Assembly: GCA_002390705.1 (NCBI GenBank)
Contig: DGQA01000005.1
Coordinates: forward strand, 1 to 24,159
Reading direction: 5' to 3'
DNA from: Actinobacteria bacterium UBA4426
Lineage (GTDB): Bacteria; Actinomycetota; Actinomycetes; S36-B12
Length of the DNA stretch: 24,159 nucleotides
The notes beneath the pieces were generated by a model. It saw only the letters and a program-made list of their open reading frames with translations, was not told the origin of the DNA and did not search any database. Below are positions 6,056 through 13,682 of the stretch, in pieces. The stretch's first letter is position 1. Every line of letters begins with the position of its first letter. A program made the position numbers and the translations under genes.

Positions 6056-6726
6056 CGTGTGCGCAAGTACTTCGCGTAGGTGTATTGGTCTTCATTCCAC
6101 CAAGAATCAAGACACCAATTAGTGGAGCGCCCTTGGTCTTGTTGAGTACCGACGGGCTCAGTGCCAACCAAGAACGGTGCTGTGGTCAAATCAAGTTCAT
6201 CAACAAATTGAAACAATGACTCCAACAGACGCGGTCCACCTTCACACACAATCCGCTGGTGGCCTTGCTCGCGCAAGTAGGTGAGCGAATCAATTGCCGG
6301 GTCGGCCAGGCGCACGATCTGAACTTTGCCCTGCTCTTGCATTTCTAAAGCTACTCCGAGTGCCTCGCGCGGTTCGCTACCTCTGACTGTACACACAATT
6401 GGCGGGTGCGTTGATTCACCAAATAGAGGCTCTTCCCACGGGAGGTCTAGTGAAGGTGACACGATTGCAACCACGGCATTTGTGCGCATGGGTCGATACC
6501 GCTCAGCCCGAATAGTCGCTGCCCCCACGAGTACCACGTCAGCGCAGCGTCGTGCTTCAAGTAACACGTCTCGATCGCGCGGATTTGACAGACTTTTGCT
6601 GCCGCCATCGGGTCCAAAATACGCCCCATCAAGGGTGTGCAGCATCATGGCCCGAATCCACCAACCCTGTGGCCACGAGTAGAACTGCGATAACTCTGGA
6701 GCTAGTACATGCACCGGCTCACCCAT
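6052..6726 (-). CDS. RibD C-terminal-like 'pyrimidine reductase' family protein
   Basis: This 224-residue protein has the dihydrofolate-reductase-like fold of the RibD C-terminal domain. The first block is RAMMLHTLDGAYFGPDGGSKSLS (about 25-47), followed by RDVLLEARRCADVVLVGAATIRAERY (52-77), the NADPH/substrate region, and a later VCEGGPRLLESL motif where the reductase binds the cofactor phosphate. In riboflavin synthesis such enzymes reduce the pyrimidine intermediate. Stand-alone actinobacterial copies without the deaminase domain are often called pyrimidine reductase family and may act in riboflavin or an unknown pathway. No other riboflavin gene is in the window. It lies 79 bases after the PAP2 gene on the same strand and ends tail-to-tail with the RNA methyltransferase gene, overlapping it at 6052-6055. 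No Shine-Dalgarno sequence is visible. Confidence 0.8.
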   Translation of the reverse strand: MGEPVHVLAPELSQFYSWPQGWWIRAMMLHTLDGAYFGPDGGSKSLSNPRDRDVLLEARRCADVVLVGAATIRAERYRPMRTNAVVAIVSPSLDLPWEEPLFGESTHPPIVCTVRGSEPREALGVALEMQEQGKVQIVRLADPAIDSLTYLREQGHQRIVCEGGPRLLESLFQFVDELDLTTAPFLVGTEPVGTQQDQGRSTNWCLDSWWNEDQYTYAKYLRTR

Positions 6727-6805
6727 AGCTAGATTGTTGCATATCCCACCGATCTTGACTTTTATTCATGATTGGACTTGCGGCCTCACGTTATGGGTGA
6801 AAGAT

Positions 6806-7624
6806 TTAGGTCACCTGGGAATAACTGTGTTCGAGCGCCTGTTGCGGCCCCTGCAAAGTCGAGTGAACGCGCGACGCCACAAACCAGCACAGCCACACAA
6901 GTAGCCCTGCGGCTAGAGCATCGGCAATAAAGTGATTGCCCGTTCCGATCACAACGAATGTTGTTGCGGCCGGATAAATCCAAGCAAGCCAACGCCACGT
7001 GCGAGGGCGCATACATACATACAGAGCGAGTGCAACCCAAATAGCCCATGCAACATGCAAACTCGGCATTGCGGCGTATTGATTTGCCATTGATGCCGGG
7101 CCGGTTGGATCGGCTGCGGAAAGAATATTTTCAACCCGCAAAGTGTCCACAATGTTTCCCATGGACAGACGTGGCGGGGCAAGTGGAATTACCCAGTACA
7201 TGAGCAATGCGACCAAACTCGTGCCCACAAGAGTGTTGCGCAGCGTCGCATAATGGCTGCGGTGACGCAAACGCACCCAAATAAGGACAAGTGGGGTCAC
7301 TGCGAAATGTAGAATTCCGTAAAAATATCCGGTTGAATACAGTAAGAAATCATTCCCTGCGACCCAATGGTTGATCGCAACTTCGGGGTTAAGGTGGAGA
7401 TACGACTGAACTCGCCAAATCCAATCGGCCCTAGACACGGCCGATGCTTCTGACCCAGTGACGAAGATCTGCACACCCTGATAAAGCACGTACCCGGTAC
7501 CAATGATGATCACTTCAACCCACCAAGGGGGCAGCCCCGCACCGGAACCGAAATGGGAGCGCATCCGGTTCCAGGAAAGCGGGGATCGGGTTGACTTCGG
7601 GGCAGGCGTGCGAGTCTGTGACAC
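6806..7624 (-). CDS. PAP2-superfamily membrane protein (phosphatase or phosphotransferase)
   Basis: This 272-residue protein has a hydrophilic N-terminal tail and about six membrane helices (near 36-55, 90-118, 129-147, 190-205, 211-228, 234-252). It shows two active-site blocks of the PAP2_3/AUR1-like branch: AAMPSLHVAWA with His190, and GTGNHFIADALAAG with His231 and Asp235. In this superfamily the histidines carry out phosphate transfer on lipid phosphates. The AUR1-like branch may transfer a phospho-head group (for example inositol) rather than only hydrolyse. The substrate here is unknown. The start is GTG 7624, preceded by AGGAGG with suitable spacing. It shares a 195-base divergent promoter region with the universal stress protein gene, including a DosR-like dyad. 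Confidence 0.85.
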   Translation of the reverse strand: MSQTRTPAPKSTRSPLSWNRMRSHFGSGAGLPPWWVEVIIIGTGYVLYQGVQIFVTGSEASAVSRADWIWRVQSYLHLNPEVAINHWVAGNDFLLYSTGYFYGILHFAVTPLVLIWVRLRHRSHYATLRNTLVGTSLVALLMYWVIPLAPPRLSMGNIVDTLRVENILSAADPTGPASMANQYAAMPSLHVAWAIWVALALYVCMRPRTWRWLAWIYPAATTFVVIGTGNHFIADALAAGLLVWLCWFVASRVHSTLQGPQQALEHSYSQVT

Positions 7625-7668
7625 CGGAGCCTCCTAATGAATTTAAAAAACCTTATAAATACTTAATT

Positions 7669-7688
7669 TTCGGGATTAATAATCCTCG
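7669..7688. promoter_or_regulatory. DosR-like imperfect dyad between PAP2 and universal stress genes
   Basis: TTCGGGATTAATAATCCTCG has a left half matching the DosR (dormancy/hypoxia regulator) box TTCGGGAC closely and a weaker right half. Its core, GGATTAATAATCC (7673-7685), is a perfect odd-length palindrome. It lies in the divergent intergenic region 131 bases before the start of a tandem universal stress protein gene, a class known to belong to the DosR regulon in mycobacteria. Assignment to DosR is inference; no regulator gene is in the window. Confidence 0.4.
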
Positions 7689-7784
7689 CTTAGCGTTAAT
7701 CGCACAAGCCCTCCCCTAGATTAGTACACTCGTTGACATCGCAGACCTGTCCCATCACCGTCTCGTCAAATATTTTCCCTCCTA

Positions 7785-7814
7785 TGGACATTTGGTGGCC
7801 AATGCCCCTAGATC
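7785..7814 (+). promoter_or_regulatory. Sigma-A-type promoter giving a leaderless stress protein transcript
   Basis: TGGACA (7785-7790, five of six bases of the -35 consensus) and TAGATC (7809-7814) are 18 bases apart. The GTG at 7820 begins five bases after the -10 box, where transcription should start, so the transcript probably has no leader. This supports GTG 7820 as the start over the internal ATG at 7844. Confidence 0.55.
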
Positions 7815-7819
7815 TTTAG

Positions 7820-8770
7820 GTGAATTGGGGTCAGAATTGGGCTATGGGTAATCACGGCACACCTAACGCCGAAATTGATCCTTTTGCCGGGCGCATCGTG
7901 GTCGGACTAGATGGCTCGGATGGGTCACTCGAGGCGGCCCAATGGGCCGTTGGCGAAGCAAAAGTTTGGGGGTGCGGAATCACTCTGGCGTACTCGATCA
8001 TGCCCAACACGGCATCAAGCGTGTTTGGGTTATCGGTTCCACCACGCCTTGATCTAATTGACGACTTGCGTCACGCAGCAGTTGAGGATTTAACACGCAT
8101 TGCGGCCGATCTTGATTGTGTGGACGTTCAAGTTGCGGTTGAAATTGGAACCCCGCAAGCGCTTCTTCTTGCGGCAAGTGACACTGCAGAGCTTATAGTC
8201 CTTGGTTCGCGCGGCCGTGGCGGTTTCACGGCCCTGCTGTTGGGCTCAGTCGGATCGCAAGTGACCTCACATGCGAGCTGCCCCGTGATCGTAATGCGCC
8301 AAGGCCCTCACACTGATTCCAATGAAATTATTGTTGGCTTAGATGGATCAGAACATTCACTCGCCGCCCTAGATTTTGCATTTGAGGAAGCAAGCCGTCA
8401 CGGCTTTAAAATCGTCGCCGTCCACGCGTGGGATGTTCCTTCATTTGACCTGATCATTACATCCGATGGTCCAGTTCCCTTTCCTCTAGAACATGTAGCA
8501 GATGACGAAATACGCCTTGCAGCCGAAATTCTCGGCGGCTATACCCAGGAGTACCCCGATGTTAAAGTTGTGGAGCATCTAGTTCGAGCACCCGCAGTCC
8601 AAGCGTTACTCGACTCCTCAACACATGCGGTCATGATTGTTCTTGGGACCCGCGGCCGTAGCGCCGCCATCGGGACACTTCTTGGTTCTACGAGTAACGC
8701 CGTGCTGCAAAAGGCAAAAGTTCCTGTAGCAATCGTTCCCGTCCCACCGGAGGAATTGGAAGCAGCGTAG
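7820..8770 (+). CDS. Tandem-domain universal stress protein
   Basis: This 316-residue protein has two Usp domains, about 25-160 and 168-310. Each begins with the first strand and loop (IVVGLDGSDGS, IIVGLDGSEHS) and ends with a complete ATP-binding signature G-2x-G-9x-G-S: GSRGRGGFTALLLGS in the first and GTRGRSAAIGTLLGS in the second. Both halves are therefore predicted to bind ATP. Such two-domain proteins are cytoplasmic and are typically induced by hypoxia, nutrient limitation or other stress in actinobacteria, where they help arrest growth or sense nucleotides. GTG 7820 is preferred because of a promoter placed right before it. It ends nine bases before the oligoribonuclease gene. Confidence 0.9.
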   Translation: MNWGQNWAMGNHGTPNAEIDPFAGRIVVGLDGSDGSLEAAQWAVGEAKVWGCGITLAYSIMPNTASSVFGLSVPPRLDLIDDLRHAAVEDLTRIAADLDCVDVQVAVEIGTPQALLLAASDTAELIVLGSRGRGGFTALLLGSVGSQVTSHASCPVIVMRQGPHTDSNEIIVGLDGSEHSLAALDFAFEEASRHGFKIVAVHAWDVPSFDLIITSDGPVPFPLEHVADDEIRLAAEILGGYTQEYPDVKVVEHLVRAPAVQALLDSSTHAVMIVLGTRGRSAAIGTLLGSTSNAVLQKAKVPVAIVPVPPEELEAA

Positions 8771-8779
8771 GCTCACGTC

Positions 8780-9388
8780 ATGCCCCAAAACGACCGCTTG
8801 GTCTGGATTGACCTTGAGATGACCGGCCTGAGTACCGAATCCGACGAGATTGTTGAGATAGCCGCGATCGTGACCGAAGCAGATCTCACCGAAATCGATG
8901 CAGGTGTCAGCTTTGTAGTCAATCCAAGCGCGGCCGCCCTTGCGCACATGGATGACTTCGTTACCAATATGCACACCGAATCTGGGTTGATCACCGAAAT
9001 CCCTGATGGCCTGTCATTGGCCGATGCCCAGGACAACGTACTCGCTTACATCAAGGAGCACATTCCCGAGGAAGGAAAGGGACAACTTGCCGGCTCCAGC
9101 GTGTACGTTGACCGTGGATTTCTTGCAAAGTACATGCCCGACATTGACCAATATCTGCATTACCGCCTGATTGATGTCTCCAGCATCAAGGAACTTTCCC
9201 GCCGCTGGTACCCCAAGGTGTATTTCAATACCCCAGACAAAACAGGCAACCACCGCGCCCTCGCGGACATCCGCGAGTCGATCGCCGAATTGCGCTACTA
9301 CCGCGAAGCCGTATTCGTTGACCTCCCCGGCCCCGACGGCAACACCGCCAAATCCATCAGCGTTTCCCACGTTGTCGATCACATGTAA
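8780..9388 (+). CDS. orn: Oligoribonuclease
   Basis: This 202-residue protein is a textbook DEDDh 3'-5' exonuclease. Acidic residues Asp11 and Glu13 are in LVWIDLEMTGL, Asp111 is in SSVYVDRGFL, and His158 and Asp163 are in GNHRALADIRESIAELRYY. They hold two metal ions. Orn cleaves the last two- to five-base RNA fragments to mononucleotides and also degrades pGpG, the breakdown product of cyclic di-GMP. Length and motif spacing match the family exactly. The gene lies nine bases after the universal stress protein gene; there is no ribosome binding site, but TAGGCT (8768-8773) ends six bases before the ATG, so a leaderless internal start is possible. tRNA-His follows, an arrangement known from other actinobacteria. 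Confidence 0.96.
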   Translation: MPQNDRLVWIDLEMTGLSTESDEIVEIAAIVTEADLTEIDAGVSFVVNPSAAALAHMDDFVTNMHTESGLITEIPDGLSLADAQDNVLAYIKEHIPEEGKGQLAGSSVYVDRGFLAKYMPDIDQYLHYRLIDVSSIKELSRRWYPKVYFNTPDKTGNHRALADIRESIAELRYYREAVFVDLPGPDGNTAKSISVSHVVDHM

Positions 9389-9659
9389 CTTGCTCACCAA
9401 TCATTGACACGAAACCACGTCTCACTTGTTCTGAAATTGTGCATGAATCGCATTAAAACAACCCTCACAAAGGATTGTCGCTCCTCCAACTGGGATTCTC
9501 GGTGGCATCACACCCGACTCTTGGGATGCTCTCCCCCCGGATTCGGGCGATGAATGTCAACGCTTCCTGCGAGTTATCACGGACGCCACAAACCAGCTGA
9601 ATCTTCAGCCGATATGCTTTACCGGCTGGGCGAAAGATCACAAATTTTTAGACCAGCAT

Positions 9660-9736
9660 GGTGGGTGTAGCTCAGCTGGTAGAGCGCTGCGTTGTGGTCG
9701 CAGATGCCGCGGGTTCAAGTCCCGTCACTCACCCCA
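9660..9736 (+). tRNA. tRNA-His (anticodon GTG)
   Basis: The acceptor stem GTGGGTG (9661-9667) pairs with CACTCAC (9726-9732), with one G-T pair. The D stem is GCTC/GAGC, the anticodon stem CTGCG/CGCAG holds loop TTGTGGT with GTG at 9694-9696, and the T arm is GCGGG-TTCAAGT-CCCGT. The gene has the two marks of tRNA-His: an extra 5' G (9660, the -1 position) and discriminator C9733. CCA is encoded at 9734-9736. The 270 bases between orn and this gene hold no clear gene. Confidence 0.96.
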
Positions 9737-9762
9737 CGAACTTATGTGTAGGCAACGGTTGT

Positions 9763-10638
9763 TTACGCAGATTTCTCGGCGACCAGCTCTTCTGAGTGGC
9801 TGTCCAAGCCGGCGGAACGTCGCAGGCCCCGTCCACCGGTTGCCAAAAGCACCACAATAAACAGTGCCGCTCCGACCAAAACGATCATGGTTCCGGACGG
9901 GACGCCGGCGTAGTAGCTGACGTACATCCCGATCAGACCACACAGCGTGCCAATAATTGTGCTGTAGGCGAGCATGCGGCCAAACGAATCGGTCAGCATC
10001 CTCGCTACAACCGCCGGAATCACAAGCATGGCTGCTACAAGTGTCACACCAACGACAGTTAACGTTGCCAGGATTGCCAATGAAAGCACCACCATCAGCG
10101 CGGCCTCGATGCGACCCACGTTGACCCCTGACACAGCTGCCACGTCCGGGTCGAAGGTGCTAAACAGCAGCGCCCGATAGCGCAATAGGACGAAAGCTGT
10201 CGTCAGGAATGACACAGCAATTAGGCCCACAATCTGACCGGTGCTGATGCCAAGGATGCTGCCGAAGAGTGCATTTTCAAAAGATGGACCACTCGTGCCA
10301 AATTTTGCGAACAGCGCGACTCCGAGAGCGAATGAAGCAATGGTGATAACGCCGATGGCGGCGTCAGCTCCCACCCGGCTGCGTTTGGTGACGGTTGTGA
10401 TCGCCAGGGCCGATGCAATCCCCCACAGCCCAGCGCCGATGGCGTAAAACTGCGCCGCGAATAACTGCATCGCCGCGAAACCCCCGAAGATTGAGTGCGA
10501 CAGACCATGACCCATGTAGCTCATGCCGCGCAGCACGATATAGACGCCGATCAGGCCCAACAGTGCACCAGACAGACTAGCCACAAATAGTCCCTTTTGA
10601 AAAAAGGCATAGCTCAAGGGCTCAAGGAGGGTCTCCAT
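9763..10638 (-). CDS. Metal ABC transporter permease (ZnuB/ABC-3 family)
   Basis: This 291-residue protein is highly hydrophobic, with about eight or nine membrane helices, and belongs to the ABC-3 family of zinc/manganese importers. Typical family features are the N-terminal block around FVASLSGALLGLIGVYIVLRGMSYMGHGLSH, in which MGHGLSH is a conserved coupling segment, and FDPDVAAVSGVNVGRIEAAL, the EAA-like loop that docks on the ATPase. VGVTLVAAMLVIPAVVARML is another conserved helix. The ATG follows GAGGGG and starts one base after the stop codon of the ATPase gene, so translation is coupled. It is the last gene of the operon. The basic C-terminus (GLRRSAGLDSHSEE) is cytoplasmic. Confidence 0.9.
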   Translation of the reverse strand: METLLEPLSYAFFQKGLFVASLSGALLGLIGVYIVLRGMSYMGHGLSHSIFGGFAAMQLFAAQFYAIGAGLWGIASALAITTVTKRSRVGADAAIGVITIASFALGVALFAKFGTSGPSFENALFGSILGISTGQIVGLIAVSFLTTAFVLLRYRALLFSTFDPDVAAVSGVNVGRIEAALMVVLSLAILATLTVVGVTLVAAMLVIPAVVARMLTDSFGRMLAYSTIIGTLCGLIGMYVSYYAGVPSGTMIVLVGAALFIVVLLATGGRGLRRSAGLDSHSEELVAEKSA

Positions 10639-10639
10639 C

Positions 10640-11425
10640 TCAACCCCTCAATCTTGGGGTGAAGGGAGTCGGGGCTTCATCCACGACCACGCGCATTCCC
10701 AGATGCTCGAGTACTTCCATGCGAGCACCGAAAGTGTTCTCGAGAACCGTTGGCGTCATGACCTCGAACGGAGTTCCATCCGCGACGATTCGGTGGTTCA
10801 CACACACTAAGTGCGGAAGGTGGGTGGCCATGCCATTGAGATCATGGGTGGTCAGCACGATGGCCACGCCGTCTTCGTGCAAATCGGCGAGCAGGTGCAA
10901 AATATCGTGTCGTGTTGAAATGTCAACACCACTGGTGGGTTCATCTAGGAGTAGAACCTGCGGCTGTCGGAGTAATGCGCGCGCCAGAAACATGCGTTGC
11001 TGCTGACCACCAGAGAGCTCGCGAATATGGCGCTGGGCCAAGTCTGCAATGCCCAGTCGGTCCAAGACCTCGGCGACTTTGTTCTTCTCTGCAGCACTCG
11101 CCCACGGCATGAGCCGACCGGTCTTGCGCGACATGAGGACGCATTCGAACACCGTGATGGGGAAATTCCAATTGACGGTTTCCAACTGTGGGACGTAGGC
11201 GACACGGAGACCTGGCGCTCGCCACACTGTGCCCGCCACCGGAGCAAGTGTCTTAAGCAGGACTCGCAGCAACGTGGTTTTGCCTGCACCGGATGGACCA
11301 ACAATTCCGGTGAACTGGTCTTCATGCACGTGAAAGGAGACGTCCTCGAGTACCCGATGCCCGTCGTAACTGGCGGCAACGCCATCAAGTCGGATCAGTT
11401 CAGGCCCGACACCGGTGCCGGTCAT
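10640..11425 (-). CDS. Metal ABC transporter ATP-binding protein (ZnuC-like)
   Basis: Counted from ATG 11425 the protein has 261 residues, the normal size. All ABC ATPase motifs are present: Walker A GPSGAGKT (43-50), Q-loop VPQ (78-80), signature LSGGQQQR (137-144), Walker B VLLLDEP (157-163) and the switch histidine in LTTHD (His194). The VPQ-LETVNWNFPITVFECVLM region is characteristic of zinc/manganese importers. It powers uptake through the neighbouring permease. Reading could extend to a GTG at 11512, giving 290 residues, but that would overlap the binding-protein gene by 74 bases and add a low-complexity tail, so the ATG 13 bases after that gene's stop is preferred. No strong ribosome binding site; coupling to the upstream gene is likely. 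Confidence 0.9.
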   Translation of the reverse strand: MTGTGVGPELIRLDGVAASYDGHRVLEDVSFHVHEDQFTGIVGPSGAGKTTLLRVLLKTLAPVAGTVWRAPGLRVAYVPQLETVNWNFPITVFECVLMSRKTGRLMPWASAAEKNKVAEVLDRLGIADLAQRHIRELSGGQQQRMFLARALLRQPQVLLLDEPTSGVDISTRHDILHLLADLHEDGVAIVLTTHDLNGMATHLPHLVCVNHRIVADGTPFEVMTPTVLENTFGARMEVLEHLGMRVVVDEAPTPFTPRLRG

Positions 11426-11438
11426 CGCATTCGATTCG

Positions 11439-12437
11439 TCATTGCGGGTACACCGCGCTGTCGGGCGTATCTCGTGTGATGGCGATGGCTTCGAGCTGGG
11501 TGGGTGTTCCACCCAAGCCCGCGACCATGGTGCGGAAGTTGTATTTCATCAGGCCCAGCCACGAGTGCTCTGGGTCTCCCGGCTTACCCGGCAGGTCGTC
11601 GTCACGCAAGGAATCCTCGTAGCGGACCCCGGTCGCGCGTCCCACTTCCTCGAGGACCACTGAAGGGAACACCTCCGAACCAAAAATAGTCGGGATTTTT
11701 TCGGCAATAACCTGGTCGATAAGGGTCGCGATGTCAGACGGTGATGGATCAGAGAAGCTCTTGGGCTGAAGTGCGCCGATAACTTCCCACCCGAATTCTT
11801 GGGCGAAGTATGCGTACGCGTCGTGATAGGTCAGAAGCTTAAGATTGCCCGCGGGGACGCTCAGCTGATCTGTGGCTACAGCTTCAGCAAGTGCGGTGGC
11901 TTCTTCCTCGAAGGCCGTGTAGTTGCTCGCATAATAGGTGGCGTTGCGCGGGTCTAGTTCGCTGAGCTGGTCCCGAATCACTCCGGCGTACTTGATGGCG
12001 TACCCCGGGTCGGTCCACAAGTGCGGGTTGGGCTTGCCTTCCTCCTCCGGGAAGGAGAAGTCGTAAATGTAGTCGGACTCGGGCAACACGATTGTCCCGA
12101 TCTCGACGATTTCGGTGTCATCTTTCTTGTTGTTCAGTGCTAGGTCGATTGTTGGGTCTTCGAGTTTGAGACCGTTGACGAGGATCAGATCCGCATCGCT
12201 GAGCAACTCGGCGACCTGAGGGGCTGGCTCGAAGGTGTGGCTGTTGGTGCCCTCGGGGACGATTCCTTCGATCCGGGCGCGGTCCCCAGCGATAGATGAT
12301 GCGATTGAAGTGATTGGGGAAACGGTAGTGGCCACGAGGGGGCGCTGGTCCTCGTTGGCCGAATCTGAACTCGACGAGCATGCCGTCAGGGATAGCAGTA
12401 GGGCCGCAGTTACAACTCCATAACTGGTTTTTCTCAT
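11439..12437 (-). CDS. Metal ABC transporter substrate-binding lipoprotein, probably zinc
   Basis: The 332-residue protein begins MRKTSYGVVTAALLLSL and has a lipobox LTAC with Cys20, so it is anchored to the outer face of the membrane. It is of the ZnuA/PsaA cluster A-I family. Predicted metal ligands are His67 (TNSHTFEPAP), His139 (NPHLWTDPG), His205 (LLTYHDAYAYF), and an acidic residue in SLRDDD near 279-281. Manganese-binding relatives such as PsaA have Glu at the third position; three histidines point towards zinc or a TroA-like dual binder. There is no His-rich loop. ATG 12437 is preferred over TTG 12455 because a -10 box ends six bases before it, giving a leaderless message. It is the first gene of the operon. 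Confidence 0.9.
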   Translation of the reverse strand: MRKTSYGVVTAALLLSLTACSSSSDSANEDQRPLVATTVSPITSIASSIAGDRARIEGIVPEGTNSHTFEPAPQVAELLSDADLILVNGLKLEDPTIDLALNNKKDDTEIVEIGTIVLPESDYIYDFSFPEEEGKPNPHLWTDPGYAIKYAGVIRDQLSELDPRNATYYASNYTAFEEEATALAEAVATDQLSVPAGNLKLLTYHDAYAYFAQEFGWEVIGALQPKSFSDPSPSDIATLIDQVIAEKIPTIFGSEVFPSVVLEEVGRATGVRYEDSLRDDDLPGKPGDPEHSWLGLMKYNFRTMVAGLGGTPTQLEAIAITRDTPDSAVYPQ

Positions 12438-12443
12438 GTGCTC

Positions 12444-12471
12444 ATAGTAGGACAATTTCAGCGTTCTGCAA
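12444..12471 (-). promoter_or_regulatory. Promoter of the metal-import operon
   Basis: On the minus strand, TTGCAG (12471-12466) is followed after 16 bases by TACTAT (12449-12444). The ATG of the binding protein lies six bases further on, so transcription probably begins at or next to the start codon. The -35 box is part of an inverted repeat described separately. Confidence 0.5.
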
Positions 12472-12488
12472 ACTTATTGCAATTGCAG
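12466..12488. promoter_or_regulatory. TTGCAA-type inverted repeats over the metal-operon promoter (candidate operator)
   Basis: CTGCAA (12466-12471) and TTGCAG (12483-12488) are inverted copies, and TGCAATTGCA (12478-12487) is a perfect 10-bp palindrome inside them. They cover and flank the -35 box, an ideal place for a metal-dependent repressor. The sequence does not resemble the mycobacterial Zur box. Which regulator binds is unknown. Confidence 0.45.
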
Positions 12489-12514
12489 ATTCCTTGCTAA
12501 TGCTTTGCTCTCGC

Positions 12515-13618
12515 TCAACGAATTGCAAGTTGGATGATCTTGTCATCTTTAGAGCGGGGGCTTCCCCGTCCATCGGTATTGCTCGTAATTACCCAGAGTG
12601 AGCCATCAGGAGCCAAAGCGATAGTACGCAAGCGCCCCCGGTCACCTAAAACCCACGACTTGGCTTTCCGAGTCTTTGCACCTCTGATCGGCACCTGCCA
12701 GAGGCGCTCGCCGCGAAGGCTCGCCACGTAAACGACATCGTTTTTGATGGCAATGCCACTAGGCGAAGCCGTCGAAGTCGGTGACCACACTGTCGAAGGG
12801 TTAATGAAACGTGCATCTTTACCGCGCCCCTCAAAAAGTGGCCAACCATAATTACCACCAGGGACCAACAAGTTCAACTCATCTGCATCCCGTTCGCCGA
12901 ACTCACTGGCCCACACGCGCCCCTTGCCATCGACGTCAAGGCCCTGCACATTGCGGTGTCCTAAAGTGAACACGGGCGATCCCGATCGCGGGTTGCCTGC
13001 GGCTGGCTGGCCATCGAAGTCCACGCGGAGTACCTTGCCCGAAAGTAATCCCCGATCTTGAGCACTCTTCGGATCGCCTGCATCGCCCGTTGCAATGAAC
13101 AGCGTCTGATCGGTTCCCACGAGCAGGCGCCCACCGTTGTGATTCGTCGCCTTCGGTATTCGAGTGACTATGGGTTGCTGCTTACCTAACCGTTTTCCAC
13201 CTTTCAGCAATTGGACCCGCACCACCCGGTTGTCTGAACGGGAGGTCAGGTACGCGAAGAGCACGGGTGCACTGCTTCCTTGTGGAGTTGCCACAGCTAT
13301 CCCCAGGAGTCCGCCTTCACCTGCGGATGCCACTCCCTTGATCCGCCCCACCGTGGTCACATTGGTTCCAACCCGGCCACGCGGATCGATTCGCTTGATT
13401 TTTCCCGAATCGCGCTCACTCACAAGGGCCGAGCCATCTGGCAGGAATGCCAATCCCCAAGGTGTGTCAAGGCCTGACGCCACCACACGCGTTACCTTGA
13501 TCGCAGGATAGTCAGCGACATCAGCCACCGCGGGCGAGCCCAGAACGAGAGACAGAATGAGAGCCGGAATGAGAGACAGGGTGAGTAGCCCGCCGGTGGC
13601 TAATCTAAAAACGCGCAT
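12515..13618 (-). CDS. Secreted PQQ-type sugar dehydrogenase (GSDH/aldose dehydrogenase family)
   Basis: This 367-residue protein has a signal peptide (hydrophobic residues 8-27, likely cleavage after AVA near 30-32). It then follows the glucose/sorbosone dehydrogenase six-bladed propeller pattern: LDTPWGLAFLPDGSALVSERDSG at about 50-72, GEGGLLGIAV, TNHNGGRLLVG around the catalytic His, FTLGHRNVQGLDVDG, and EFGERDADELNLLVPGGNYGWP. Relatives oxidise aldose sugars in the periplasm or outside the cell using pyrroloquinoline quinone and calcium. No PQQ synthesis gene is in the window. The ATG has no ribosome binding site; CATAAT (13630-13625) ends six bases before it, so a leaderless transcript is likely. 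It stands next to, but is separate from, the metal operon. Confidence 0.88.
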   Translation of the reverse strand: MRVFRLATGGLLTLSLIPALILSLVLGSPAVADVADYPAIKVTRVVASGLDTPWGLAFLPDGSALVSERDSGKIKRIDPRGRVGTNVTTVGRIKGVASAGEGGLLGIAVATPQGSSAPVLFAYLTSRSDNRVVRVQLLKGGKRLGKQQPIVTRIPKATNHNGGRLLVGTDQTLFIATGDAGDPKSAQDRGLLSGKVLRVDFDGQPAAGNPRSGSPVFTLGHRNVQGLDVDGKGRVWASEFGERDADELNLLVPGGNYGWPLFEGRGKDARFINPSTVWSPTSTASPSGIAIKNDVVYVASLRGERLWQVPIRGAKTRKAKSWVLGDRGRLRTIALAPDGSLWVITSNTDGRGSPRSKDDKIIQLAIR

Positions 13619-13624
13619 GAGGTC

Positions 13625-13630
13625 ATTATG
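13625..13630 (-). promoter_or_regulatory. -10 box of the sugar dehydrogenase gene
   Basis: CATAAT on the minus strand (one mismatch to TATAAT) ends six bases before the ATG of the sugar dehydrogenase, which has no ribosome binding site. No clear -35 box was found. Confidence 0.35.
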
Positions 13631-13682
13631 TACATTTTTTGCACCTCAGCGCATCTTGTGAACCGCCTTTGGCTGGGTGTGC

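Noticed and set aside
9447..9659. Open frame between orn and tRNA-His with partly protein-like reading (DECQRFLRVITDATNQLNLQ)
   Set aside because: It has no start codon, begins right after a stop, and runs straight on through the tRNA gene. Possibly an old remnant, but not supported as a gene.
10997..11479. 160-residue plus-strand frame opposite the ABC ATPase gene
   Set aside because: It is a mirror of a strongly supported ABC ATPase with all its motifs; its own sequence shows no family features.
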